Positions 51,953 to 60,326 of a stretch of 64,000 nt of DNA are shown in pieces. The stretch's first letter is position 1. Every line of letters begins with the position of its first letter. The stretch lies in contig NZ_BBQM01000009.1 in the NCBI RefSeq assembly GCF_000876015.1, positions 47,956 through 111,955 on the forward strand. Reading direction: 5' to 3'. The notes beneath the pieces were generated by a model. That model had not been told where the DNA came from and did not search any database. It saw only the letters and a program-made list of their open reading frames with translations. This DNA comes from Cupriavidus basilensis. Its GTDB lineage: Bacteria; Pseudomonadota; Gammaproteobacteria; Burkholderiales; Burkholderiaceae. The position numbers and the translations under genes are program-made.

Positions 51953-52768
51953 TTACTTGTTGCCGAAGATGCGGGAGAGCAGCCCCGGCTTCTGGTAGTC
52001 GGTGAAGCGCATCGGCTTGTCCTTGCCCAGGAAGCGGTCGACCACGTCGCCGTAGGCGTCGGCCACGTCGCTGCCTTCCAGGTGGATGGCCGGCGTGCCC
52101 TGGTTGGAGGCGTGCAGCACCGCCTCCGACTCCGGCACCACGCCGATGAGCTTGATGCGCAGGATTTCCTGGATGTCGGTCAGCGACAGCATCTCGCCGC
52201 CGTGCACGCGCTTGGGGTTGTAGCGCGTGATCAGCAGGTGTTCCTTGATCGGCTCGCCGCCTTCGCTGGCGCGCTTGGTCTTGGACGCCAGGATGCCCAG
52301 GATGCGGTCCGAGTCGCGCACCGAGGACACTTCCGGGTTGGTCACGACCAGCGCCTCGTCGGCGAAATACATGGCCAGCAGCGCGCCCGACTCGATGCCC
52401 GCGGGCGAGTCGCACACGATGTACTCGAAGCCCATCTCGACCAGGCCGTTGATGACCTTTTCCACGCCTTCCTTGGTCAGCGCGTCCTTGTCGCGCGTCT
52501 GCGAGGCCGGCAGGATGAACAGGTTCTCGCACTTCTTGTCCTTGATCAGGGCCTGGTTCAGGTTGGCCTCGCCCTGCACCACGTTGACCAGGTCGTACAC
52601 CACGCGGCGCTCGCAGCCCATGATCAGGTCGAGGTTGCGCAGGCCGACGTCGAAGTCGATCACGGCAGTCTTGTGGCCACGCAGGGCCAGCCCGGCGGAG
52701 AAGCTGGCGCTGGTGGTGGTCTTGCCTACGCCTCCCTTGCCGGAGGTCACAACGATGATTTTTGCCAT
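51953..52768 (-). CDS. minD: Septum site-determining ATPase MinD
   Basis: A 271-residue deviant Walker A ATPase (SGKGGVGKTT at residues 9-18) of the ParA/MinD family, which recruits MinC to the membrane and oscillates with MinE. Other motifs are DFDVGLRNLDLIMG, CDSPAGIESGA and VTNPEVSSVRD, and a C-terminal amphipathic membrane-targeting helix ending GLLSRIFGNK. Length and motifs are standard. It is the middle gene of the minCDE operon. Confidence 0.98.
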   Translation of the reverse strand: MAKIIVVTSGKGGVGKTTTSASFSAGLALRGHKTAVIDFDVGLRNLDLIMGCERRVVYDLVNVVQGEANLNQALIKDKKCENLFILPASQTRDKDALTKEGVEKVINGLVEMGFEYIVCDSPAGIESGALLAMYFADEALVVTNPEVSSVRDSDRILGILASKTKRASEGGEPIKEHLLITRYNPKRVHGGEMLSLTDIQEILRIKLIGVVPESEAVLHASNQGTPAIHLEGSDVADAYGDVVDRFLGKDKPMRFTDYQKPGLLSRIFGNK

Positions 52769-52829
52769 GGCTCTTGGATCCAGTAATGGTTGAAGCTTGC
52801 GCTGCTGTGGTTGGTGCTCGGCGGCGGTG

Positions 52830-53639
52830 TTACTTCATCCGGAGCGGTTCGAGGATCAGTTTTTCGCCGTCCAGGCGTACCTGGGCGGGCTTGCCCAGCA
52901 CGTCGGCGGGCAGCGACAGTTCGCCGGTGCGGTAGATGCCGGCGATGGAAAGCAGTTCGGGTTCCAGGCAGGTGCAGAAGATGCGCGCCTGCGTGTCGCC
53001 CTTGACGCCCGCCAGCGCGCGGCCGCGCAGCGGGGCATAGACGTGGATGTTGCCCTCGGCGATGACCTCGGCGCCGTAGCTGACCAGGTCCAGGATCACC
53101 ACGTCGCCGGCGGCGTAGACCTGCTGGCCCGAGCGCAGCGGCTTGTCGATCAGCATGGTCGGCACGCTGCGCGCGGCGGCGTCCGCCACCGTGGCCGCGA
53201 CCACCTCGGCCGCGGCCTGCGCCGGCCCGGGCGGGGCTTCCGCCGGGGCCGCGGCGGGCCCCTCGGCCGGCCCGGCCTGCGTAGTCTGCGTGGCCGGCGC
53301 GGCTTCTTCGCGGCCGCCGCGCCGGCTGTGGCTGTCCAGCAGCGGCAGGCCGAAGGACGCCGCCCAGCCGTGCTGGGCCTCGCGCGCCACCACGCCGATG
53401 GCGCGGGCCTTGAGCTGGGCCAGGGTCTCGATCACCGTGTCGAGCGCGATCCGCTCGTCGCCTTCCAGGCGGCGCAGGTCGAGGGCGACGACATCGTTGG
53501 AGAAGAAATCGGGGGTCGATTCGAAGCGGGACAGGAGGTCGTCCCGCAGCGCTGCCATGTCAGCGGACTTGAGCGCGAGGAGGAGGGCGTCGACGTTGCC
53601 ACTGCGCAGTTCGAAGCGTGGCGATTTCTTCTGGGACAT
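52830..53639 (-). CDS. minC: Septum site-determining protein MinC
   Basis: A 269-residue FtsZ-assembly inhibitor, first gene of minCDE. The N-terminal domain (1-105) ends with [12 protein letters not shown] Pro/Ala-rich linker (about 120-165) is longer than in E. coli. The C-terminal MinD-binding beta-helix (about 165-268) shows [41 protein letters not shown], the family hallmark. minD starts 61 bp downstream. The gene is divergent from corA. Confidence 0.96.
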   Translation of the reverse strand: MSQKKSPRFELRSGNVDALLLALKSADMAALRDDLLSRFESTPDFFSNDVVALDLRRLEGDERIALDTVIETLAQLKARAIGVVAREAQHGWAASFGLPLLDSHSRRGGREEAAPATQTTQAGPAEGPAAAPAEAPPGPAQAAAEVVAATVADAAARSVPTMLIDKPLRSGQQVYAAGDVVILDLVSYGAEVIAEGNIHVYAPLRGRALAGVKGDTQARIFCTCLEPELLSIAGIYRTGELSLPADVLGKPAQVRLDGEKLILEPLRMK

Positions 53640-53911
53640 AGTCGGTGACCGTGGAAATGGGACATTCTAACGTCAGCTGGAGGCAGAACTGTAACAAATA
53701 CCCCTGCCGGGCTTTCCAGTGCCGGATGGGGCGCGCGCCAGGCCGCCGCGGCCACCCGCCGCGCACGCGGCCGCACTTCGTCGCACTTCGTCGCCCTGCG
53801 CCGCAGGGCGGCCGCATGTCCGCTGCCGGTTCGTCGCCGGTTCGCCGCCGCGCCGCCCCCGCGCGGGCCGCGCTCTTGTTACGATTGCGCCATTCGGACA
53901 AGGGAGCAGGC

Positions 53912-54883
53912 ATGGGTGCGATCGTCAACAGCGTGGCTTACCGCGACGGCAAGCGGCTCGGGGATGTGGCGGTGGACGAGATCAGCGACGCCATCGCGGT
54001 GCCCGGCACCTTCGTCTGGCTCGGCCTGCACGAGCCGGACCTGCCGCTGCTGCGCAAGGTGCAGCAGGAATTCGGCCTGCACGACCTCGCCGTGGAAGAC
54101 GCCCTCGACGCACACCAGCGCCCCAAGCTGGAGACCTACGGCGACTCCATCTTCGTCGTGCTCAACACCGCCCAGCTGGTGAACGAGGAGGTGGTGGTGG
54201 GCGAGACTCACCTGTTCGTGGGGCCGCGCTACGTGGTGTCGGTGCGCCACGGCGCCAGCAGTAGCTACGCGCCGGTGCGCGAGCGCTGCGAGAGCGACCC
54301 GCGCGCGCTCGCCAACGGGCCGGGCTACGTGCTCTACGCGCTGATGGATTTCGTGGTGGACCACTACATGCCTATCGTCACGCGGCTCGAGGACGCCTTC
54401 GAGCAGCTCGAGCAGGGCATCTTCCGCGACGAGTTCGACCGCGCCGCCATCGAGCACCTGTACCACATCAAGCGCCAGGTCCTGCGCCTGCGCAACGCGG
54501 TCTACCCGATCGAAGAGATCTGCGGGCAACTGATCCGGTTGCACGAGGAACTGGTGCCCAAGGAGCTGCGCGCCTACTTCCGCGACATCGAGGATCATGC
54601 CAGCCGCCTGGTGCGCACGCTCGACGTGGTGCGCGAAATGCTGACCACCGCGGTGCAGGTCAACCTGGCGCTGGTCACTGTCGGCCAGAACGAGATCGTC
54701 AAGCGCCTGGCCGGCTGGGGCGCCATCCTGGCGATTCCCACCGTGGTGTTCAGCCTGTACGGGATGAACTTCAACTTCATGCCGGAGCTGAAGTTCCACT
54801 ACGCCTACCCGACCGTGATCGGCGTGACCGCGCTGGCCTGCGCGGGGCTCTGGCGCAAATTGCACAAGTCGGGCTGGATCTAG
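53912..54883 (+). CDS. corA: Magnesium/cobalt transporter CorA family
   Basis: A 323-residue inner-membrane divalent-cation channel. The cytoplasmic N-terminal domain (1-255) includes FVWLGLHEPD and EDALDAHQRPKLE. Two C-terminal membrane helices (about 265-284 and 297-315) are separated by the YGMNF selectivity motif. The start at 53912 is preceded by GGGAGCAGG. It lies between minC (divergent) and the kdp operon and seems monocistronic. Confidence 0.94.
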   Translation: MGAIVNSVAYRDGKRLGDVAVDEISDAIAVPGTFVWLGLHEPDLPLLRKVQQEFGLHDLAVEDALDAHQRPKLETYGDSIFVVLNTAQLVNEEVVVGETHLFVGPRYVVSVRHGASSSYAPVRERCESDPRALANGPGYVLYALMDFVVDHYMPIVTRLEDAFEQLEQGIFRDEFDRAAIEHLYHIKRQVLRLRNAVYPIEEICGQLIRLHEELVPKELRAYFRDIEDHASRLVRTLDVVREMLTTAVQVNLALVTVGQNEIVKRLAGWGAILAIPTVVFSLYGMNFNFMPELKFHYAYPTVIGVTALACAGLWRKLHKSGWI

Positions 54884-54984
54884 CCGGACGGGTGCCCGGC
54901 GCGGCTTGCGCCGGTGCGTTTCAATTGCCGCAAGCGGCGGGCTGATCTTTGCCGGCCACCGCGCGCCACCACCACTCCCCCGTC

Positions 54985-55003
54985 TTTATATCTTCTTTAC
55001 ACC
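54985..55003 (+). promoter_or_regulatory. Putative KdpE-binding site of the kdp operon
   Basis: TTTATA-N5-TTTACACC (54985-55003) within a 70-nt stretch that is almost all pyrimidine. From memory, the E. coli kdpF promoter KdpE site has the same two blocks with the same 5-bp spacing (TTTATA-CTTTT-TTTACACC). A weak -10, TAACCT (55044-55049), lies downstream, as expected for an activator-dependent promoter. The site is about 77 bp before the first ATG of the operon. Confidence 0.75.
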
Positions 55004-55079
55004 CCCCTTCCCCCTCTCTACCCCGTTTTTACCGCGCCATCCCTAACCTGCCATCTGTGAATCACTCACGGTGTTTGTC

Positions 55080-55247
55080 ATGGACGGGATCTATTTCATT
55101 GGTTTGTTGCTGTTCGGTGCGCTGACCGGCGCACTGCTGGCGCTGTGCGCCGCGCTGGGTGGCAAGCCGCCGGGCGCGGCCGACGGTCCGGGAGCGGACG
55201 GCGCCGACGCGCGCCGCAAGGACAGCGCCGCGGACAGGAGGCTGTGA
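55080..55247 (+). CDS. Putative 55-aa single-span membrane microprotein, first ORF of the kdp operon
   Basis: A 55-codon frame between the KdpE-box-like site and kdpF. The product has one membrane helix (about residues 3-26: [20 protein letters not shown]) and a short polar, Gly/Asp/Arg-rich tail, a plan like KdpF with a tail. Its stop overlaps the kdpF start as TGATG, the same coupling seen between kdpF and kdpA, and its 3' end contains the kdpF ribosome binding site. Its own ATG has only a weak site; GTG 55071 is an alternative. It is not a known Kdp subunit to me. It could assist the complex or serve as a leader peptide. Confidence 0.55.
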   Translation: MDGIYFIGLLLFGALTGALLALCAALGGKPPGAADGPGADGADARRKDSAADRRL

Positions 55248-55336
55248 TGGACTGGGCCGATCTGCTGGGCGGCGTGCTCGCCGCTGCTGTCTTCATCTAC
55301 CTCCTGATTGCCCTGTTCCGGCCGGAGAAATTCTGA
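55247..55336 (+). CDS. kdpF: K+-transporting ATPase subunit KdpF
   Basis: A 29-residue single-helix peptide ([20 protein letters not shown], then RPEKF) that stabilises the KdpABC complex in the inner membrane. The RPEKF ending is the KdpF signature. AGGAGG lies 5 bp before the ATG, and the stop overlaps the kdpA start (TGATG). Confidence 0.95.
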   Translation: MDWADLLGGVLAAAVFIYLLIALFRPEKF

Positions 55337-57156
55337 TGTCAACCGAATTCCTGGGACTGCTCGTCCTCTACCTCGCCATCCTGCTGGCGCTCGCGCCGTT
55401 CCTCGGGCGCTACATCCGCCGCGCGATGGAGGATGGCGGCTACCGCGCCACCGCCTGGGGCCGGCCGCTGGAGCGCCTGCTGTACCGCGCGGGCGGCGTG
55501 CGCGCCGACGCCGGCATGGGCTGGAAGCAATACACGGTGGCGCTGGTCGCCTTCAACATGCTGGGCGTGGTGGCGGTCTACGCGCTGCAACGGCTGCAGG
55601 CGTGGCTGCCGTTCAACCCGCAGGGCTTCGGCGCGGTGTCGCCGGACTCGGCCTTCAACACCGCGGTGAGCTTCGTCTCCAACACGAACTGGCAGGGTTA
55701 TGCCGGCGAATCCACCATGAGCTACCTCACGCAGATGCTGGCGCTCACGGTGCAGAACTTCTTCTCGGCGGCCACCGGCATCGCCGTGGTGTTCGCGCTG
55801 ATCCGCGGCTTCGCGCGCCAGAGCGCGGCGACCATCGGCAACTTCTGGGTGGACGTCACGCGCTGCACGCTCTACGTGCTGCTGCCGCTGTCGGTCGCCT
55901 TCGCCGTGGCGCTGGTCGGCCAGGGCGTGATCCAGAACTTCGACGCCTACAAGGAAGTCGCGCTGGTGACGCCCATCGAGTACAGCCAGCCCAAGGTGGA
56001 CGCCGCCGGCCAGCCGGTGCTCGACGCCAAGGACGCGCCCGTCACCGAGGCCATGAAGACCGGCACGCAGACGCTGGCGATGGGCCCGGTGGCCTCGCAG
56101 GAAGCCATCAAGATGCTCGGCACCAACGGCGGCGGCTTCTTCAACGCCAACTCGGCGCATCCGTTCGAGAATCCGACCGAACTGGCCAACCTGCTGCAGA
56201 TGCTGGCCATCTTCCTGATTCCGGCGGCGCTGTGCTTCACCTTCGGCGAGATGGTCAAGGACCGCCGCCAGGGCGTGGCGGTGCTGGCGTCGATGACGGT
56301 GATCTTCGTGGCGATGGCGTGCGTGGCGGCGCTGTCCGAGCAGCAGGCCAATGCCGCGCTGGCGGGTTTGCCGGTCGACCACGTGGCCAGCGCGCTGCAG
56401 GCCGGCGGCAACATGGAAGGCAAGGAAACCCGCTTCGGCATCGCCGCCAGCGCGCTGTTCGCCACCATCACCACGGCGGCCTCGTGCGGCGCGGTCAATG
56501 CCATGCACGACTCCTTCACCGCCATCGGCGGGCTGGTGCCGATGCTGCTGATGCAGCTCGGCGAGGTGGTGTTCGGCGGGGTTGGCTCGGGCCTGTACGG
56601 CATGCTGGTGTACGCGGTGCTGGCGGTCTTCATCGCCGGCCTGATGATCGGCCGCACGCCCGAATACCTGGGCAAGAAGATCGAGGCCTACGAGATGAAG
56701 ATGACCGCGGTGGCGATCCTCGTCACGCCGCTGCTGGTGCTGCTCGGCACCGCCGTGGCGGTGATGGTGGAGGCCGGGCGCGCGGGCGTGTTCAACCCCG
56801 GCACGCACGGCTTCTCGGAGATCCTCTACGCGCTCTCGTCGGCGGCCAACAACAACGGCAGCGCCTTCGCCGGGCTGTCGGCCAACACGCCGTTCTACAA
56901 CGGGCTGCTGGCCGCGGCGATGTGGCTCGGCCGCTTCTGGATCATCGTGCCGATCCTCGCGCTGGCCGGCTCGCTGGCCGCCAAGAAGCGCGTGCCGGTG
57001 ACGGGCGGCACCATGCCCACGCACGGCCCGCTGTTCGTGGTGCTGCTGGTCGGCTCGGTGCTGATGGTGGGCGCGCTGACCTACGTCCCGGCGCTGGCGC
57101 TGGGGCCGGTGGCGGAGCAATTGCAGGGCGCCGTGGTCACGGCGGCAGGAAAGTAG
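55336..57156 (+). CDS. kdpA: K+-transporting ATPase subunit KdpA
   Basis: A 606-residue inner-membrane, channel-like subunit that binds and translocates potassium. About ten hydrophobic segments are seen. The four selectivity-filter-like loops appear as [44 protein letters not shown] and [13 protein letters not shown]. The ATG overlaps the kdpF stop. kdpB follows after 76 bp. Length is slightly above E. coli KdpA (557). Confidence 0.97.
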   Translation: MSTEFLGLLVLYLAILLALAPFLGRYIRRAMEDGGYRATAWGRPLERLLYRAGGVRADAGMGWKQYTVALVAFNMLGVVAVYALQRLQAWLPFNPQGFGAVSPDSAFNTAVSFVSNTNWQGYAGESTMSYLTQMLALTVQNFFSAATGIAVVFALIRGFARQSAATIGNFWVDVTRCTLYVLLPLSVAFAVALVGQGVIQNFDAYKEVALVTPIEYSQPKVDAAGQPVLDAKDAPVTEAMKTGTQTLAMGPVASQEAIKMLGTNGGGFFNANSAHPFENPTELANLLQMLAIFLIPAALCFTFGEMVKDRRQGVAVLASMTVIFVAMACVAALSEQQANAALAGLPVDHVASALQAGGNMEGKETRFGIAASALFATITTAASCGAVNAMHDSFTAIGGLVPMLLMQLGEVVFGGVGSGLYGMLVYAVLAVFIAGLMIGRTPEYLGKKIEAYEMKMTAVAILVTPLLVLLGTAVAVMVEAGRAGVFNPGTHGFSEILYALSSAANNNGSAFAGLSANTPFYNGLLAAAMWLGRFWIIVPILALAGSLAAKKRVPVTGGTMPTHGPLFVVLLVGSVLMVGALTYVPALALGPVAEQLQGAVVTAAGK

Positions 57157-57232
57157 CCCGGGGCCGCCCGCCCGCCGCGCATCGCCGCGCGGGCGGCATC
57201 CCCAGGCAGATCAGCGTATTGCGGAGAAACGC

Positions 57233-59479
57233 ATGCAACAAGAATCGATGGTGACGCGCGGCAAGCAGGCCGGCGCGGCACCGGCAAGCACCACCCCGGC
57301 GGCCACTGGCGGCGCGCCGGCCCCGGGCGGCACCCACAAGGCAGGCGCCCACCAGGGCGGCGGCCACCAGCGCCCGCCGCGCGGCGGCATGTTCGCGCCC
57401 GAGCTGGTCAGGCCGGCCCTGCTCGACGCGGTGAAGAAGCTGTCGCCGCGCGACCAGCTGCGCAACCCGGTGATGTTCGTGGTCTACGTGGGCAGCATCC
57501 TGACCACCATCCTGTTCTTCCGCGCGCTGTTCGCGCCCGCCAGCGCGGGCGGCGAGAGCGCGGGCTTCATCCTCGCGGTGTCGGTGTGGCTGTGGTTCAC
57601 CGTGCTGTTCGCCAACTTCGCCGAGGCGCTGGCCGAAGGGCGCAGCAAGCAGCAGGCCGAGGCGCTGCGCGGGCTCAAGACCACCGTCACCGCGAAACTG
57701 GTCAAGGAAGGCCGGCGCGACTGGCGCGCCGCCGGCGCCACCGAGGCGCGCGCGGCCACCGCGCTGCGCCGCGGCGACGTGGTGCTGGTCGAGGCCGGCG
57801 ACATGGTGCCCGGCGACGGCGAGGTGATCGAAGGCGTGGCCTCGGTCGACGAAAGCGCCATCACCGGCGAGTCCGCGCCGGTGATCCGCGAGTCGGGCGG
57901 CGACTTTTCCTCGGTGACGGGCGGCACGCGCGTGCTGTCGGACTGGATCGTGGTGCGCATCACCACCAATCCGGGCGAGAGCTTCATCGACCGCATGATC
58001 ACGATGGTCGAGGGCGCCAAGCGCCAGAAGACCCCCAACGAGCTGGCGCTGACCATCCTGCTGGTGGGCCTGACCATCGTGCTGCTGCTGGCCACCGCCA
58101 CGCTGCAGCCGTTCTCGGTGTACAGCGTGCTGGTGACGAAGGCCGGCATGCCCGTCACCATCACCGTGCTGATCGCGCTGCTGGTGTGCCTGATCCCCAC
58201 CACCATCGGCGGGCTGCTGTCGGCCATCGGCGTGGCGGGCATGAGCCGCATGATGGAAGCCAACGTGATCGCCACCTCGGGCCGCGCGGTGGAAGCCGCC
58301 GGCGACGTCGACGTGCTGCTGCTCGACAAGACCGGCACCATCACCCACGGCAACCGCCAGGCCGCGCGCTTCATCGCCGCGCCCGGCGTCGGCGCGCAGC
58401 AGCTTGCCGAGGCCGCGTGGCTGTCGTCGCTGGCCGACGAGACGCCCGAGGGCCGCAGCATCGTCACGCTGGCGCGCCAGCAGTCCGGCGCCGCCGCGCC
58501 CGACATCAGCGCGCTGCGCCCGATCTTCGTGCCGTTCACCGCGCAGACCCGCATGAGCGGCGTGGACGCGGGCGGGCGCAGCGTGCGCAAGGGCGCCGCC
58601 GACGCCGTGCGCCGCTACGTGACCGAGCGCGCCGGCAAGTTCCCCGAGGCGGTGATGCAGGCCGTGGACGACGTGGCCCGCGCCGGCAGCACGCCGCTGG
58701 TGGTGGCCGAGTCGTTCGACGACGGCCGCGGCGAGACCGTGCGCGTGCTCGGCGTGGTCGAGCTCAAGGACATCGTCAAGTCCGGCATCCGCGAGCGCTT
58801 CGGCGAGCTGCGCAAGATGGGCATCCGCACCGTGATGATCACCGGCGACAACCGCCTCACCGCGGCCTCGATCGCGGCCGAGGCGGGCGTCGACGACTTC
58901 CTCGCCGAGGCCACGCCCGAAGCCAAGCTCAAGCTGATCCGCGACTACCAGGCCGAAGGCCGCCTGGTGGCGATGACCGGCGACGGCACCAACGACGCGC
59001 CCGCGCTGGCGCAGGCCGACGTGGCCGTGGCCATGAACAGCGGCACGCAGGCGGCCAAGGAAGCCGGCAACATGGTCGACCTCGACAGCAACCCGACCAA
59101 GCTGATCGAGATCGTGGAGATCGGCAAGCAGATGCTGATGACGCGCGGCTCGCTGACCACCTTCAGCGTGGCCAACGACGTGGCCAAGTACTTCGCCATC
59201 ATCCCGGCCGCGTTCGCCACCACCTATCCGCAGCTCAACCTGCTCAACGTGATGGGCCTGGCCACGCCGGCCTCGGCCATCCTGTCGGCGGTGATCTTCA
59301 ACGCGCTCATCATCGTGGTGCTGATCCCGCTGGCGCTGCGCGGCGTGGTGTATCGCCCGCTCGGCGCGGCCGTGCTGCTGCGGCGCAACCTGCTGGTCTA
59401 CGGCCTGGGCGGCATCCTGGTGCCGTTCGTCGGCATCAAGATCATCGACATGATCCTGGTGCTGTTCGGCTGGGCGTGA
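57233..59479 (+). CDS. kdpB: K+-transporting ATPase ATP-binding subunit KdpB
   Basis: A 748-residue P-type ATPase that energises potassium uptake. The phosphorylation motif DKTGTITHG, the TGES-type loop [10 protein letters not shown], the hinge [24 protein letters not shown] and the nucleotide-domain sequence [11 protein letters not shown] are intact. The N-terminal 50 residues (Ala/Gly/His-rich) are a non-conserved extension relative to E. coli KdpB. It is followed by kdpC after 70 bp. Confidence 0.98.
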   Translation: MQQESMVTRGKQAGAAPASTTPAATGGAPAPGGTHKAGAHQGGGHQRPPRGGMFAPELVRPALLDAVKKLSPRDQLRNPVMFVVYVGSILTTILFFRALFAPASAGGESAGFILAVSVWLWFTVLFANFAEALAEGRSKQQAEALRGLKTTVTAKLVKEGRRDWRAAGATEARAATALRRGDVVLVEAGDMVPGDGEVIEGVASVDESAITGESAPVIRESGGDFSSVTGGTRVLSDWIVVRITTNPGESFIDRMITMVEGAKRQKTPNELALTILLVGLTIVLLLATATLQPFSVYSVLVTKAGMPVTITVLIALLVCLIPTTIGGLLSAIGVAGMSRMMEANVIATSGRAVEAAGDVDVLLLDKTGTITHGNRQAARFIAAPGVGAQQLAEAAWLSSLADETPEGRSIVTLARQQSGAAAPDISALRPIFVPFTAQTRMSGVDAGGRSVRKGAADAVRRYVTERAGKFPEAVMQAVDDVARAGSTPLVVAESFDDGRGETVRVLGVVELKDIVKSGIRERFGELRKMGIRTVMITGDNRLTAASIAAEAGVDDFLAEATPEAKLKLIRDYQAEGRLVAMTGDGTNDAPALAQADVAVAMNSGTQAAKEAGNMVDLDSNPTKLIEIVEIGKQMLMTRGSLTTFSVANDVAKYFAIIPAAFATTYPQLNLLNVMGLATPASAILSAVIFNALIIVVLIPLALRGVVYRPLGAAVLLRRNLLVYGLGGILVPFVGIKIIDMILVLFGWA

Positions 59480-59549
59480 GCCACGCCCGCGTCCAGGTCC
59501 ATACCCAAGCCCGCGCACCGCACCCGCAAAGACATTGAACGGAGTCATC

Positions 59550-60182
59550 ATGCATACCCAAGCCACAGCCCCCCGCGGCGTCAATGGCCAGTCCGAAACG
59601 CCCGTGCAGGGCGGCCTGCTGCGCCCGCTGCTGACGCTGTTCGTCGCGCTGTCCGCCGTCACCGGCCTGCTCTACCCGGGCGTCGTCACCGGCATCGCGC
59701 GCGCCGTGTTCCCGCACCAGGCGGCCGGCTCGCTGATCGTCAAGGACGGCAAGGCGGTCGGCTCCGAGCTGATCGGCCAGCCCTTCTCCGACCCGAAGTA
59801 CTTCTGGGGCCGCTTGTCGGCCACCGCGCCGATGCCCTACAACGGCGCCGCCTCGGTCGGCTCCAACTACGGCCCGAGCAACCCCGCGCTGACCGACGCC
59901 GCGCGCGCGCGCATCGACGCGCTGCACGCGGCCGACCCGGCCAACCAGGCGCCGGTGCCGGTCGATCTCGTCACCGCCTCGGCCAGCGGCCTGGACCCGC
60001 ACATCAGCCCGGCCGCCGCGCAGTACCAGGCCGCGCGCGTGGCGCGCGCGCGCGGCCTGCCGGCCGAGCGGGTGCAGGCGCTGGTGGCGGCCAATACGCA
60101 AGGGCCGCTGCTGGCGGTGCTGGGCGATCCGGTGGTCAACGTGCTCAAGCTGAACCTGGCGCTGGATGCGGAAAAGCCGTGA
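59550..60182 (+). CDS. kdpC: K+-transporting ATPase subunit KdpC
   Basis: A 210-residue inner-membrane subunit with one N-terminal helix (about 20-42, [19 protein letters not shown]) and a periplasmic domain that raises ATP affinity of the complex. Family blocks: [54 protein letters not shown] and [14 protein letters not shown]. The ATG at 59550 has GGAG 6 bp upstream and is preferred over TTG 59535. Confidence 0.97.
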   Translation: MHTQATAPRGVNGQSETPVQGGLLRPLLTLFVALSAVTGLLYPGVVTGIARAVFPHQAAGSLIVKDGKAVGSELIGQPFSDPKYFWGRLSATAPMPYNGAASVGSNYGPSNPALTDAARARIDALHAADPANQAPVPVDLVTASASGLDPHISPAAAQYQAARVARARGLPAERVQALVAANTQGPLLAVLGDPVVNVLKLNLALDAEKP

Positions 60183-60188
60183 CGGCGC

Positions 60189-60245
60189 GGGCTTTGCTCC
60201 CCTGTCCCGCGCGCGGGACAGGGGCCGGGGGAGAGCGCCGGCGCA
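60189..60245. repeat. REP-like hairpin, copy C, between kdpC and kdpD
   Basis: A perfect 12-bp stem, CCCCTGTCCCGC (60199-60210) and its complement (60213-60224), followed by CCGGGGGAGAG. It is the same family as copies at 26747 and 38749. Sitting between the transporter and regulatory genes, it could attenuate or process the transcript so that kdpDE is expressed at a lower level. Confidence 0.8.
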
Positions 60246-60326
60246 TCAACCGCCGCCGCGCCCGGCCGCGCGCCGCCGTGGCACAATCGTCCGCATCCTC
60301 CCGCCTTGCGCGCAGCGCGCCTTCCC

